Origin: Burhinus oedicnemus
Taxonomy: Eukaryota > Chordata > Aves > Charadriiformes > Burhinidae
Assembly: GCA_008921705.1 (NCBI GenBank)
Contig: VFFE01009051.1
Location: forward strand, 3,100,343 to 3,164,342
Reading direction: 5' to 3'
Length of the DNA: 64,000 nt
Part shown: in pieces, positions 1 through 14,300 of the stretch
How the letters are laid out: each line of letters starts with the position of its first letter
Position numbering within the stretch: position 1 is the stretch's first letter
Position numbers and translations under genes: made by a program
Notes under the pieces: generated by a model
Databases searched by the model: none
The model's input: only the letters and a program-made list of their open reading frames with translations
What the model was told of the DNA's origin: nothing

Positions 1-2255
1 TAGTAGCAGAAAAGCTGCTGTCTGAGGCAACAGAATCATCCCAGCTCAACAGCCCATATCTTTATTGAGCTTTGTGTGAGCATCTATTATACTGTGATGT
101 GAACAAATAATGGATTTTCAAATATTGGTATTTTATTTTTTCATATCTATTTAATTTGTCTGGGCGTAGCTTCTTATTTTATAAATCTTTAGGCTCTACA
201 TAGAGCTCAGACTACATTCACTGTGAAGTGGTAAAAGTTGCCTTTTCTATCAAGGAGTTTATTTCTCTCTTTTAAAAACCTCATACATTTTGAAAGGTGC
301 CAAATGACAAATTTGAAGTTGGCTTGCATGCCACCTTAGACATAAGTTATTTGAGGCCTGCTGTAAGTCTGATATTCCGATTGATGTTTCTTTTGTTTCG
401 TGAATGTGAAATCAAAGTTCTGAAATGCTGAATGTGCATAATACACATAAAAAGAGATTCTCTAAGCACTATTATATTTAGCTTTGTAGAATAAATATTG
501 GTTGTGTTAAATGTGTAGCTGTAAAGAAGCTTCTCAGAATGAAATGCAAGTCTCCGGTACTGATGAGTTATAAATTGAGTTTTACCGAATGCTTTTTGCA
601 GTATCAGCAGCCAGCCCTACAAATAATAATTCTTCCATTCCATGTTTTTGTGATAAGCTACTAAATACATAGAACTTTTCTCAGAATGTATTTCATGACT
701 CACTGTTGAAGGTGAGTACATCTGTAAGAGGTGTTTAAGATTTGTCCCCTTTTGCACCTATGGCCTCTTATGTTTGCAGACTGCTTTGGCTGGTGAGGGC
801 AGCTACCTTCCCCTTCCTGTTCTTTGGTATTCTTTTACTATTACCTCCTTTCTGTTCCCTCTGTCTCTTTGCTATATCCTCCTTTAGAAGATTAGAACCA
901 GAAAAAGAATCATGGGATGCGTGTCAAGAAAAATAGGCAAGAAGTTGTTTTAAATTCAAATGTGGCATTACTTTCCTGACTTCCTTTTTCTTCCTCTTTA
1001 CCCACTCGAGTTACAAAGGTGTCACTCAAATTCTTATAAAATAGAATTTTTCAGTTGGAAGAGACCTACAATGATGATCTAATCCAACTGCCTGACCAAT
1101 TTCTGACCTCTCTAGGAAGCCTATTCCAGTGTTTGACCATGCTCTTGTCCTAATGTCCAGTCTAAACATCCCCTGGTGCAGCTTTGAACTATTCCCACAC
1201 GTCCTATCACTGGGTACCAGGGAGAAGAGCTCTGCACCTCCCTCTCCACTTCCCCTCCTCTGCAAGCTGTAGAGAGCAATGAGGTTGCCCCTCAGCCTTC
1301 TTTTATCCAAACTAGACAAGCCCAGAGTCCTTAGCTGCTCCTCATAAGACATTTCTTCCAGCCCTTTCACCAGCTTTGTTGCCCTCCTCTGGATGCGTTC
1401 AAGGACCTTCACATCCTTCTTAAACTGTGGGGCCCAGAACTACACACAGTACTCGAGATGAGGTCACACCAACGCTGAATGCAGCAGGATAACCACCTCT
1501 TTTGACCGGCTGGTTATACTATGTTTTTGTTAGATCAAAGAACGCTCCATGAATAAATGGAAAGAGCTGTTATTTCTCCCTTCTGATCTTCTACTGGTTC
1601 TTTCATTTGTAGTACAAGTAGTCTCTGAAATCCCAAGAGCCAAAGTCAAATGAGTAAGGAAGAGTGATGCCTAGTTGATGTTCCCAGCTCAGCAGTGTGA
1701 AATCTCATTACTCACTATGCTTTCCTTCCTTCAGAAAAAGCAGATGCTGACAGACTGCATTTCTTCATTCTTGTTTGGGTTTCTTCTGGATATACTTGAG
1801 TGCTCAGATCCATTTCTCAGTGAAGCTCTCTTGACCCAAGTTTGTTGAAAGTTTATTGACAACTGCAGGGTGGCATTCCCAACAACAGGTTAATTGTCAG
1901 ACTTCCAGCTAATTGAAGTGGACGCACAATGTGATTTTCTGCACTTAGACCTCATGAATCATTAAGATGTCTGTGTGGGTTTTCTAGGCAGAAACTTCAT
2001 TTTTTAAAATTTCTGAAAGAAAACAGAAGGAATATGAAAGAAATAGAATTAATTATTATTACGTGGTCTTTGTAGGCTTTTTCAAGTCCTATTTGCATTA
2101 AAATAATTGTGCTAAATAGCAGAATTTTATGAAGCATGTTGTGTACCTTCAAAGCACTACACCGTTAAACGCATTTCTGACTGTCAGTCAGGTTTACGTA
2201 GATAACAGTCCATGTCGTAGCTATGTAGCTATGATTCTCAAACTGTATTTTTCAG
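1..2255. other. SCLT1 intron (5' part outside the window)
   Basis: No coding exon was recognised upstream of 2256. I looked for a short exon ending in a REQ-like codon run before a GT and saw none, so it probably lies before the window. Apart from the antisense CR1 at 1037-1519 this is AT-rich intron. Confidence 0.6.
1037..1519 (-). repeat. CR1 LINE 3'-end fragment (antisense)
   Basis: The complementary strand reads as the C-terminal CR1 ORF2 tail: [40 protein letters not shown] and FRLDIRT, ending in a degraded 3' tail near 1037. It is 5'-truncated at about 1519. Frame breaks after FRLDIRT show it is dead. It sits in the SCLT1 intron before exon a. Confidence 0.9.
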
Positions 2256-2323
2256 ATCGGAGGCTAAATATGGCACTTGGGCAGCATGAAACAGATGAGA
2301 TTTTGAGAGCTACTGCTGAGCAG
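2256..2323 (+). CDS. SCLT1: SCLT1 exon a (probably coding exon 2)
   Basis: The exon follows a TTTTTCAG acceptor and ends GAGCAG before the donor GTATGT. It is 68 nt. The first two bases complete a split codon (probably Asn), then [16 protein letters not shown], ending in phase 0. Vertebrate SCLT1 has NRRLN at the same place. The rest is poorly conserved relative to the human protein, so the call leans on phase continuity with the next two exons. Confidence 0.8.
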
Positions 2324-5300
2324 GTATGTGAACTCAGGGATGAAAGTAGTAAGAATTCTTGTGATGAGGTTTTGTGGCCAACATCTTTGCATACATAGAG
2401 TGCAACCCACTTCAATGTGGCCTGGCCTTGCTTTGGGTCCATCACACAACTCTAGAGTTGCTTGTTTTTTCAAGCAGCAACAGCAGAATAAAACTGTCGT
2501 AACAGTGAAATCTGGTATTTTTGATACATTTTTAAAAGTTTATCATATGCAGGAGAACATTTCCCTGAACGAATACTTGATTTCTACTTTAGTAGACTTT
2601 TTCACTTTTATAGACTTCTCTTTTCTAAGAGATTGCTCTCGTGTTGAGATAACTTTTTGTGCTGGGTACTATAAGCCTGTCTGAAAGTCTGTGCAGAAGC
2701 TAGGGCATCAACGCTTTCCTGATGCTGAGATGCATGGAAATTAACTTAGCACTTACACAAACTTATGATTGTTCTTCTAAGAGTGAGATGATTCTCCCTT
2801 AGACGCAATTATGCTTTATATCAGAGCATCTCCAGGAAAAAAAAAAATAGTAAGTTTTTCAAATTTGAACATCAGCCTTAAAGTGAGCATGTGGGATATT
2901 GTGTATGATTACAGTACAGACAGAACAACAGCTTTGGGTTTCATATAAAAATTTGAAACTGTGTGCAATCGTGTGCAAGTACTAATATGTGAAGTATACC
3001 ATTACAGAAAACTGCCCCTGGTGGTGATGGCTTGTCAGGATCCAGGATGACAGAGCAAAGGTAACTGATTCCAAGTGATAAGTGGGAATACTACAAAGTA
3101 TTCAAAAGAAATTGTCACATGGTTTTAACAGTGTAAATATCCAGCAGCTCTGGATATTCGCAGCTCTGAGAGTGCAACTTGAGAGTGGAGTCTGGAAAAG
3201 TGTTCCTGTAGCAGTTATTTTTAGATACTATTCTGCTTATTCAGTAAATTAAATATATTACTTTTCTTCCACAATCTGCAAAATAAAGGATGAGAGATGA
3301 ATAAAGGAATTCTTTAGTCTAAATTTTAAGATAATAAACAAAAGTGCAGGTAAGATTGTACTTATTTCGGTAACAAATGTAGCTGCTGTCAGTTGAGGTC
3401 AGGTGAGTGTTTTTAAAAAGGCTTGTTTGACAATCTTTAGCTAACAGTTGCCTATTAGTAAATGGTTTAATGATCATTGTTATTTCCTGTTATAAAAATA
3501 ATCTTTCCTTTCTTGTTAGTTTTTAAGGGATTATCACTTTAGACTAATACAGAATTTTCAGAGAATTACTATGCATTACAAAAATATTAGGAAGGAAAAA
3601 GTATATAAGTAGAACTACATTATTTTACATTGTCTTATAGGCCACTTCACTGTTGTATGTGAAAAGCAGTAACAAAGTCTAGTCTTCGATTGTTTGGGAT
3701 CCTAGGTATGCAATATTAATGTTGTATTAATGCTCATTTATAATGTCTCATGTTCTAGTTCTGTTATACAGGAAAACTGCTGTTAATGATCATACTTTAA
3801 AAATAGTAATGAAATGTGTTCATTTGATTCTGGTGAATGTTGAGCTTGGAAATAGAGAAGAAGTGACCATTTTCTTCTGTTCTCTAGATTAAGAATTCTT
3901 TATAACTAGTTAATTATCAGAACAATGTTTTGGCATTTACAAAATTTATTCTAAGCATGTTTTTCAACTTTTTAGCGTGTCAGCTCTAATCACAGAGTAT
4001 GATAAACACTTGGAAGAAATGAGAGAACAGATGCAGCTTTATCAGGTATGGATGTTTCTAACATTTCAGATTACATATTCTTAGTATTTTGTAGTATTAA
4101 CATCTAGGCCATTAGTTTTTGTCAATAAAGGAAGGTATGCCTGCACTATGCTTCACAAACTTGCTGGACTGCAGTCTGCCTCAAATGGAGGAATGGAGAG
4201 CTTTCTATGAAAAGGTTGGGAGATTGTCCAAATTGCATAGATTACTGTGTGTTCGGAAGTAGTGTTGTGAAATGAAACATGCATGTTTTATTTCTCTAGA
4301 TGTTCTGATATGGTTGCAGGTATTTTCCTAGGTGACATTCAGATGAGGCAGCTGTTTCCCTCTTTCCTTACAGGTCTGATCTTGGCCATGCGGTCCAGCT
4401 CAGTCCTGCAAGTGTATATACACCTGGCCTTCTTCGTTCTTAATAATTGCTCAGACTCAAATAATTCTTTAACCGTTCATTATCATGGAGGCTGAGGTGG
4501 AGGACAACCGTCCTCCTTTGAACCGTGGAAAAATGAAACTTTTTAATGCTTCGTATGATCACCGAAAAGCAAAGTGATATGTTTAATAATTAAAACCGGT
4601 GGCATACAGAAAGCAATTTTTACTTGTGATCTACATGCAGAAGTTATACTCTGGTTTTGGTTTAATGCACTTAATTTGTTTGATCTGTCCATCATAAAGA
4701 TTCTGCAAATACAGTCTTCAAGCTTGGCCAATTTCAGAAAGCAATAGAAGCACTACGGGTTTGTTGCACTATTTAGTTAATAAAACAGTCCATTTGACTC
4801 ATGTAACTCAAGTTTTGTCTCAGTTAATTCCTAAACTCTTTTCTCAAACGCTTACTGCATCAATGAACAGAGTTATCCACTGTATCCCTAAAAGCACTTG
4901 AGTTAATTAAGAATTTATCTGTAAGAGCTATAAGAATTCCAAAAGGTAAGTTTAATGCTTGTAATGACTTCTGAATGCTTAGGTATAACGGGACTTAGCA
5001 GCTGTTAGATTTAAGTGGCATCCTATGACTTTCCTTGAAAAAGAAAGTGACTTTCATTTACTGTGTTATGCTGAATGAAATTGTCCATCTTTTACAGCAT
5101 CACTCAGAATTAAAAGATGAAAGAATTACCAAAGTTTGTGTCACTTAAATGAGTGCTTACTCTTGCGTGTTTTTGTGTTAGGCACAAATGAACAAGATGA
5201 GAATAAAATTTGAACAAGTCACCAGGGAAAATGAAAGGTAAATAATTGCACTGCCCTGTTATGACTGCTGTTTTTCTTGATTTCTAAACCTTAAAAATTT

Positions 5301-8300
5301 TTTTTTTCTAGCACCTTGAAATCTTTTGCATCTACTTAATAGTTGAAGATTTCATGCTCAGGAGCTTTGTGTTAGAGTCTTTAAGTCCTTAATGTAGATG
5401 GCAGCACTCAGTTTAGGAGATTTAATCATATCTCTAAAAGAACTAGATATTAAACTATTTCAAACTCTCTGTTGTGTTTATAGAAAATAACTTAATAGAT
5501 TTAAATATGACTTAGAAGTAAATAGTCTGTACAGATTGAAGGTACAGTATACTTCAGTTGTTAAAAAAAATCCCTGTTAAAGAAATACTTTGCTGAACTC
5601 AGTTCTTTGAATCTCAGGCTGCATGCAGAGTTGAAAGAGGCTCTTGAGAAGCAACTGGAGGCTCTTCCTTTCATGCCTCTGGGAGCTGATATTCTTGCAG
5701 ATGAAGGCATAGTGAGAAACCTTCAAGAACAACTACAACTGATGAATCAAGTGTGTGAGATGAAACGTTTGTACTGTTTTATTTCTCTTGTTGTGCCTTG
5801 GCAGATTGGGGGAAGTTGTTTTATTTCTTGGTTCAGAATTCATTTGTTCACAGTTCCTTGAGACTGTTTTGAGGCCCTCCTGACTTTCTGTAGCTAAAGA
5901 AACAAGTACTTACGCTCTCAACTTAAAGACCTGAAGGAACTTCTTGCCTAGATTCATATAAAAAGTTTTTAATATTAATTTGTGCCTGTAATTTTACCTA
6001 GCTGACTTGATCTTTATATTGAATTCTTGACCAGGAAGTTAATGGAATACTTTGTTCGATTCAAATTTTTGTAGTAGCTTATCATTTTAATAAAAAACAT
6101 TGTAATGTGACATGAGGAGGCAAGTATATGTGGGATATAGAAAATAATACTTAAATCTGAAAAGATAAGTTAATTTTGTTGGGCTTACTACAATGATGTA
6201 TCTGTTCTGTTGCATATGATTAAGTTGAAGTTAATTTGAAAGCTGAATTTTGGTACTCGAATCTTATATATACTGTAGGTCTACAGTAAATACCTGTAAA
6301 AGTTTGAGCTGTAAAAAAAAAAAATCTGGGAAACTTGCAGTTCACTTATAGGTGGAACTTGAACTTGCAAGCGTCTGTTTTTCTGCATCTGAATTTGGTA
6401 TTTTGTCTGTGTAGTTGTAATGTTTGCAGAGGAAAAGTACAGAAAATGGCATTTCTTCAAAATAGAAGTTAAGACTTCTCTTTTTAGAGAATGGTGGATG
6501 AAGGTAAATATGCTGTAATATAATATTTTATACAAAACATTTTTCTGTAACAGGAAAAAGAACAAGCAATAGAGCTCTGGCAGACTGTATTACAGGAGCA
6601 TGACCGACTCCAGCAGCAGTACCAGGAACGCTTGACTGAAACACAGATTCATGTGGCTGAAAGGCAAAAGCAGAAAGTAATTTTCACTTATATTTTTGTT
6701 AATTTTGAAATGTCTTTTGATACTGTAGCGATTCTGGTCTGTGTGTAGTCAAACTGAAGTGGGGGGGTTCTACCCATACTGTTAATTATTTACCATAGTA
6801 GTCATCTAAAGTTGAGTGGTCAGATGTGGTCACTGATTCATCCGGTAAATGCACTGTTACAGTTGGAAAAGTTCTTTGTTTCAAGTATATGGGCAGGAAC
6901 TTGGGGAATGCACTGAGTCTGAGTCTTAGTGCATATATATGTATGTGCATATAAATAATCATGTTTGAATTGCATGCTTGGAAATCTTCAGTAGAGTTCA
7001 ACATCTGAAAAAGATGCCTAAGATTTCTGAATTCGAAGGTGGAAGCCTTTCATGTTTTCTCCTGTGTTTGAATCCTGAATTTTGTCTGTAAGATCACAGT
7101 GGGGTAGTGGGAAGACTAGTCTCCATTTCCTGCTGTCATTCGGTAAAGAAGCATGTGTAAACACATGAACAATCAAGTTCACCAGTATTCTTCTAATCCT
7201 GCTTGTGTTTGGCAGCTTTTTTCTCTTCTGCTGTTTCTGGGGAAGGCCTGTCAGGAAATCTTAGCTCAGAAAAGCTGTTTTGCTCTGACAAGCTATATAA
7301 AGATGCTCAGTGTGTGAAGAAGAAATTTCTAGGTCTGTAAAGAGATTTTACAAATTTTTTACTTTTCCTTTCCATTTTCAAGTACTAGACTTCTGGGCAC
7401 AGTTACAGCTCACCTGTGTAACAATTTTTTTTTTACTGATTTTTGTTTGTTTGTGGTATTAAGTCCCCCTCAGCAATATGCTTTTTTCCGAGAAATGGGA
7501 AAAGTATCTGTACAGCTATTGTGCTCTCTCAAGTTTCATAATTATTTCAAGTAACAGTTATGAGGACTCTTGTCTACATGTAGTTCCAACTTTTTACTCC
7601 TGTTCCTTCTATTAGATTGTTTTTTGTGTTACGTTGTCAGTTACTGGTAACATCCACATAGTAGAGCATACAGTCGTTGACAGCTGTTGGAGGGTTTAGG
7701 GCTCTCAGGTTCCACTGTTTATTGGTAACTAAATTCTTCATGGATTTTAATGCCATTGTAACAAGAATGAGGTTGAGCTACCTTTTATTCTTAAATGCTA
7801 CGGGTCTCCCACAGAAAATGGCTTTTTGGTTAAATAAACTTTTGTGTTTTAGGTTTTGCTTATAAGGGAGGAGCAGAAGATAACTATCAGAGGTAAATAA
7901 ATAGGTAACACCAAATAGAATAAGAATTGACAGAAAACAAAGATGAGAGAAGATATTGTTGTAAGGGTTGGACATAGTAAATAAGGGAGTTGTTGGAATA
8001 GGTTTCTGGCATATATTTGACCTTGAGACTTTTAGATAAACACAGCACAATTCCAGCTCAGGGACCTGAGTCCTCTCTATGTTCTGAAGACATTTGGCAT
8101 GCTGCAGATGATTTTTTCTGTGTTATGCTAGTTTTCCTAGGATGACAGAGTTCATGTTCAGGGACTCAGGAGTTTAATTGAACAATTTTTTGTATGGACA
8201 CAAGACGTCCTGTATGGCAAAGAGCAAATTAAACACGTCCACACAGGCATTTTTTAATTAAGGGGGACATGTCTGCTGCTGTCCTTGACAAAAGTGCTTA

Positions 8301-11300
8301 TAGTAGCATCATAGTCTGTGTGGCTCTTTAAAGGCACTACTCATGTATGCTTTCCTATTTTGATAGTAAGTGTGTATGAGTTTTGGAAGGAGGCAATTTA
8401 TAACTGAGTGAAATTCAGATGCGTTTTTCAGTAGCAAATCTAATTTTCCAGATTCCTAGGTGAACAGCTAAAAGCAATCTAATTAAAATCTACAAATTTT
8501 CTGCAACATATATGAGTTTTTCTGGAATATGTTTTCAGTTAACTATGAAACTCTCTGATTATATACTCTTTATGATTATAACAATTATAAGAAGCTCTGA
8601 ATTCTCTTTTTAGGATCAACTGACTGGCTTTCAACAGTTGACTCGGCAACTGCATATAGCCAATGAGAAAATAGAGTTGGTAAGTAAAACCCTCTGAACA
8701 GTGACCTAGTTGTTGGATTTTTTTGCCTGCTAGATTCTCAGAGTATAAAAGAAAAGCAAAAAGTCCTTCATACGTACCTGGTTGAAAGAGAACTTGTGCC
8801 ACTGAGATTTGCAGACTTCTCCAGAAACCAGTCAAAAATCAATTAGTAACGGCTTTTTTCCTGAACTCTGAACACCAGGTCAGGGTGGCTGAGAGGTTAG
8901 CACTTAATATTATGTGAGCTCTTTCTTCAAGTGAAGTCAGTGGTAAGCCTACACTCAGAATTTTAGTATGTAGTGAATGTACTTCAGTCACACGTTCAAA
9001 ATCATCTTCAGAAAGGAGAAATTTATTTAAATGATGACCTCATATAGGCTAGCTCTGCCACATGTTCATTGATTCCTAGTTTGGCACTGCTGGCTTCAGT
9101 GTCTTTGTTGTTGACCTTTTCAGGGCTTTTTCTGAGCTGTAATCATCTTCGAGTGCTTCATCCATATCCTGAGATTGTCAGTCTTCTTAGTCTCTAAGCC
9201 TTAGCCTATGACTGCCAGGATTGACAAACAATTTTAATATCATAGAAAAATTGAGGTGAAAGACTTGGTGAAGTATCTGACTGAGCAGATGCCCAAAAGA
9301 CATGATTCCTGTGTGGTTTTTTGATTAATGTTTGTTTTGGATACTGGCAGTGCAAAAAGACTTCTAAACTACTCTAGGCAGGCTACTCTCTTCTGTCTTT
9401 ATCACTTCATCACACCTTTTTTCCTCACATCTGACCTCTTGTTAAAATATAAGCCTGTTTCTTTGGTGTGAAATATTGTAGGTATGAAGGAAAGATTACT
9501 ACATTCTTTGGTATGGTGCCTCTGTTACTGAATAGTTTTATATTGCCATCTTTTCCCTTTCCCCATTTTTTCTATTCTGTTCAAGCAAGTCAAGTCTTTA
9601 AATGTTCTTTGACCATGTTTTTGAGATGTCTAATCGTTCGTCTTGTGCACCTTTAAATTCTTTCCAATTGTGCCATCGTTCTTGAACTGTGGTGCTGGAA
9701 ACAGTACAATACTCAATCGAGCTTGAGTAGTATACTGCAGATTACTACAGAATTGTAGCAAGCCATTTACAAGCTGTTTTGTTTGTATTAATAAAAGCAA
9801 AATAATTCACTCAGAGAGAAACTTTTGCCTTATGTAGTCAGTGATGGCCTCAAAATTAACTGTTCTCTGAAGACAGACACTTTAGAGTTACTGGGGGGTT
9901 GCTTTCTGAAAACAATCTCAAGCAAATCTAATGATGAGCTTTTAAAGCAGTTTTGCTGAGGATTTGGAAGTTAGACTGATCTGCTGTTACAAGCAAATCA
10001 GTAGTAGGTACCTTAAGAAAACAGAATCACCGAATGCTTAAAATCATGAAATTGGAAAGAGATGATGTGGAAAGGAGAGAGTGAAATATGTGAACTCTTT
10101 GGAAGAGATGAAACAGACGATGTTAAGATAGAGGTAATCTATTTGTTTGCATTATCCAAAAAAACATTTGGCAAAGTCTGTTACCAAAGGCATAAAGATG
10201 TCATGGGATAAAGAACCGTGCCCTTTCTTGAACTAGCAAACTGAAAAACAGGAAGTGAAGAGACAAGAGTAATTAGTCAGGTTTTTTATTGTAGTAAAAC
10301 AGCTGCGTTTCCTAGATGTGCTCAAGTTAGAGTGGTTCAGGATATTTAAATGTTCTGGAAATGAGATTCAGTATTGAGGCAACAGTGTTCACTACTGATG
10401 TTAATGATTTAAGGTAGTGAAGACTGAAGTAAACTGCAGAAATTTGCAGAAAGATCTCATGATGTTGAGTATCTGAGTGAATTCTATCTGACATTTCATT
10501 GGTATTAATAAAAGCAGAGTAATGCATGTGGGCAAGAGGGAGCTTTCACTTTGGGTACTCTGTGATGGTCTTGAAATTAACTGTAATCACTCAGAATAGG
10601 TATTTTAGAAGTAGGAAGTGTCTGACAACAATTCTTACCAACAGTCAAAAAAAGAAGAATCTTAGCAATTGTTAGCAGAGGGGGAAAAGGAATATATTGT
10701 GCTTAAGTCCACAGTACAGTAGCATCTTGAATGCTGCCTGCAGTTGTGGTCATCTCTAATATCTCAGTGTAAGGTATATGTAAGATCTAGAAAAGGCTAC
10801 TAGGGTTACAAAAATATGAAATGATTTTCAAATGAGAAGGCAGTTAAAGGAGAATGACACCTCCAGCACAGCGGCTGGCATAGAAAAAATGAAGGAGTAG
10901 CAGTTGTTCCTTGTTATCTCTGAAACAAAGGAATTCTTGCCAGCAATATATGGTCTACTGTGGTACCCATTGTGACAAGGTATACGAGACACCTAAACTA
11001 GATGGGAATGCAGATGGTAGGTCTGAGCTATTACAGTTCTCATCTCAGAAAGGTCTTACACTACCAAAATATGGGGAAGGAAGGGGACAGTAGGTAATAT
11101 CACTCTGCATTTGCCTTTCTACGATACTCTGCCTAAACCTTGGCACTTGGAGACCAGCCACAGTGTTAAATAGACCTTACTGGCTATTTTTATGGTATTA
11201 TATTCTGTAGACATGCCCTATAACAATTCTGAATATGTAACGTTTTCAGTACAATAAGGAACGTGTTACAAATATCTCCTTATTTTGCAGAGCAATCAAC

Positions 11301-14300
11301 AGTTTCTGAAAACTGTGACAGAACAGAATGTGGAACTAGAACAGCTACGAAAACAACTGAGGTATAAACGAGGCAATTAAAATATAATTAAATATCTTTT
11401 CTATAGCTTTTTCTAACCTGCTGCTGTATCATGGGCCTTGTTTGTACTGCAAACTGACTTGATAGTAATAGTTACAATGGTTTCAGTTAACGCCTCTTAA
11501 GTTTGTTAGAAATGCGTGCATTATTAGTGTTAGGGTAGTGTATTTCCAGTTAGTGTTGTTTGGTTCAGCTGTTTCCTGAAATAGTCAGTGTTTGACCTTT
11601 GATTGAAAAGGAAGAGAGTTTCAGTATCACAACAAAATTGACTCTGAAGACAGGTTTTCATTAGAATATAATTTGCTCAAAATCCAGTTACATGTTTACT
11701 CGTTACAGTTCTGAAATTTGAATATTTAAAGTAGTTTCAAATTTCAGTGTTTTTGGTAAAATTTCCATTCGCTGTTTCTCAGTAAAGAGCTCTAAACCAT
11801 AGGCTCTTTGGAAGTTAGAGGTAAGAGAAGCGTTAATTATATTCCTGAAGTATATCAAGGAAAATGAGAAAAACACCTGCAACACTATTTCACGATTATG
11901 TGTATTTACAGTCAAAGTCTGTTCAATGCCAATTTACTGTATCTGTTAACTTCTAATTAGTGATGGTTGAGGTCAAACTAAAATTTAATTTCGGTAAACA
12001 GTGGATTTGTCGGCTGACAATAAAAAGGAAATGGATTCATTATCAACCAGTGGTATTGTTTTATATAGCATTACCTAAAGCTTTAAATAAGCTTTTTAAA
12101 ATAAACTTTTAAGTTTGTAAGCTTAAAATTTATAATGTACTTAAATTTTGGTTTAATTATTAAATTTTCCTTTGATTTTAGTGATTGTAATTTCCTTTGA
12201 TGCTGTGATTATAATATTTAATATGGTTGGACTGCTGTGATGTTTTAGTTAATTTTATCTTTTGATTTTAAAGAACATCACCCCCAAAATGGTAAAAATA
12301 ATTTCCATTTTTATGTAAACAGTTAAAGATGGCTGTGTATGTTTGTGCATTCAGGCACTCAAGTTTGTATGCAGCTTTTCCAGGTAATGCTGGTATTTAG
12401 AAACCTAGGGTGGCTGAAGACATGCTGATACTGATTTTATCCCTCCAAGAAAGAATGGCTGCATTAGGCGTTTGCTCTCCTCTCTTCCAAACCCATACAA
12501 AATATTACTTGAAAGCAATTGGTATCTGTTGTAATGCTAAGTGCTTATCACCATAAAGTTTGAGTGCTATACAAATTTCAACATCTATTCAGTGAGTCTA
12601 GTTGTACTGTTTGTAGATATTAAAGTTACTGTGTCACAATACCCACAGCAAAAGATACAGGTTTAGAGTGAATGAACAGATTCATTAGTATTGAATATTG
12701 GTCATTGTTGAATATTTATTAACCAATTTAAAAATTGGTCTTTTTTTCAAGATTGTGTGTATCCAAACTTTCTTGCTGTTACATGTCCTGGTTTGAGGTA
12801 AAACAGGACCAATTTCATTGAGTAACTTTACTTTTTAGCTAGGCTTCTTCTAACTAGTGAAACTAGCTGCTTCTAGTATTAAGCTTTCACCCCCTGCTTG
12901 GTACATTATGGTTTACTTACTAGAAGAATTTTACTTGTTTTAAACAATGTTTATTTTTAAATTTCCTTTGTACAATAAACTTCGGACCAGAACTTGCTTA
13001 CGAATGCCAGATTATCTCAATCACTGAAGATGTGTTTTTGAGAGGTACTTGTTAGCACCTCTCATTTTTATCAGCCAAGATTTTTCCATGGAAAAACTAT
13101 TTTCAAAAATAGTGTGTTTTGGAGAAGGAAAATGTTGTGACCTGCAATCAAAGATTAAGGTGATGTTTGGGGTATTTGTTAAAGTATTTCCAAACTCAGT
13201 CATCACATGCAATTTGCTTGTGCATGCTACTATTTAATTCTTGAAAGGGAAAGAACAACATTTTGATACCTCTAGTTTTTTGGAATTTCTTTCCTTGCAG
13301 AGGGTATTAGTATTGAATTACTGTTTTGGTATCTCATCTGCAAATCTTTGGTCCTGCATTGACATGCTCGCATTGACTCATGTGATAAGTGGGTATGAAA
13401 GCAATTAGCATTAGCTGAACCTATTTTAGACATTCAATAAATGCTATCAATGTTCAGTTTATTACTGCATTTCTAACACTCTCAGTGGTTTTGATTTAAA
13501 AAACCCACCAAACAAAAAAACCCAACAACCAAAAAAAAAAAACCAAACCCAAACCTAAAATCATTCAGTTTGTGGTTGAGCAACCAGTTGAGTGTTTTTG
13601 TCAAAATTACAGATGTCATTATTTCCTTTGGCCTCATCTTTGTTTCATTTTTTCAAAGGAAACTCCTTTTTAGGCTTCATCCTTGGAGTTACATGAAATT
13701 CTTTAATGCTACCACTTTGGTCGAATAATTTAGAATATGGCATGACAACCAAAATGGCCAGACTCTGATTCATAGCCATGCAGACACACAGGGATCTGTA
13801 TAACTGTCTATATGGCAATGAGCATGGATAGTAGAAGGGAAGTGCATGTTTTCTGCTTAAACTACTGCTTCAGGAAGAAGGTATATTAAATGGTAGAAGT
13901 CACTGGGGCTGACTGAAAGCCAGTGGATCATCTTGCTCTGAACTTTTACTCACGTGTGCCCAAATATATGCGTATTTTTGATTAGTTGCTGGTTTATGAA
14001 TAATGAAATTGTGAGTGAATTTAGACTTCCATCTAAGTATGCACAGGCTGGAGTAGTCATCTTCCTTCTCTTTTCAGGACACTAGATTTCTGATCTAGTA
14101 TGTTCTACCTGGGCAACACAGTTCACACATGTGGCTTAAGTCAATCAAAGCAGTTCACTGCATGCATTAATCAATAAATGGACAACCAGTGGCCTATACA
14201 TTAATGATCAATATTAATAATATAACAGGTAAACCATGATACTAGGCACTTGTGATATGTTAATAAACAAACACAAATCTATAAACAGCGTTCTGTAATT

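Noticed and set aside
742..936. 64-codon hydrophobic ORF
   Set aside because: Leu/Phe-rich translation of a T/C-rich intron stretch. No acceptor or donor in frame with SCLT1, and no match to its missing N-terminus.
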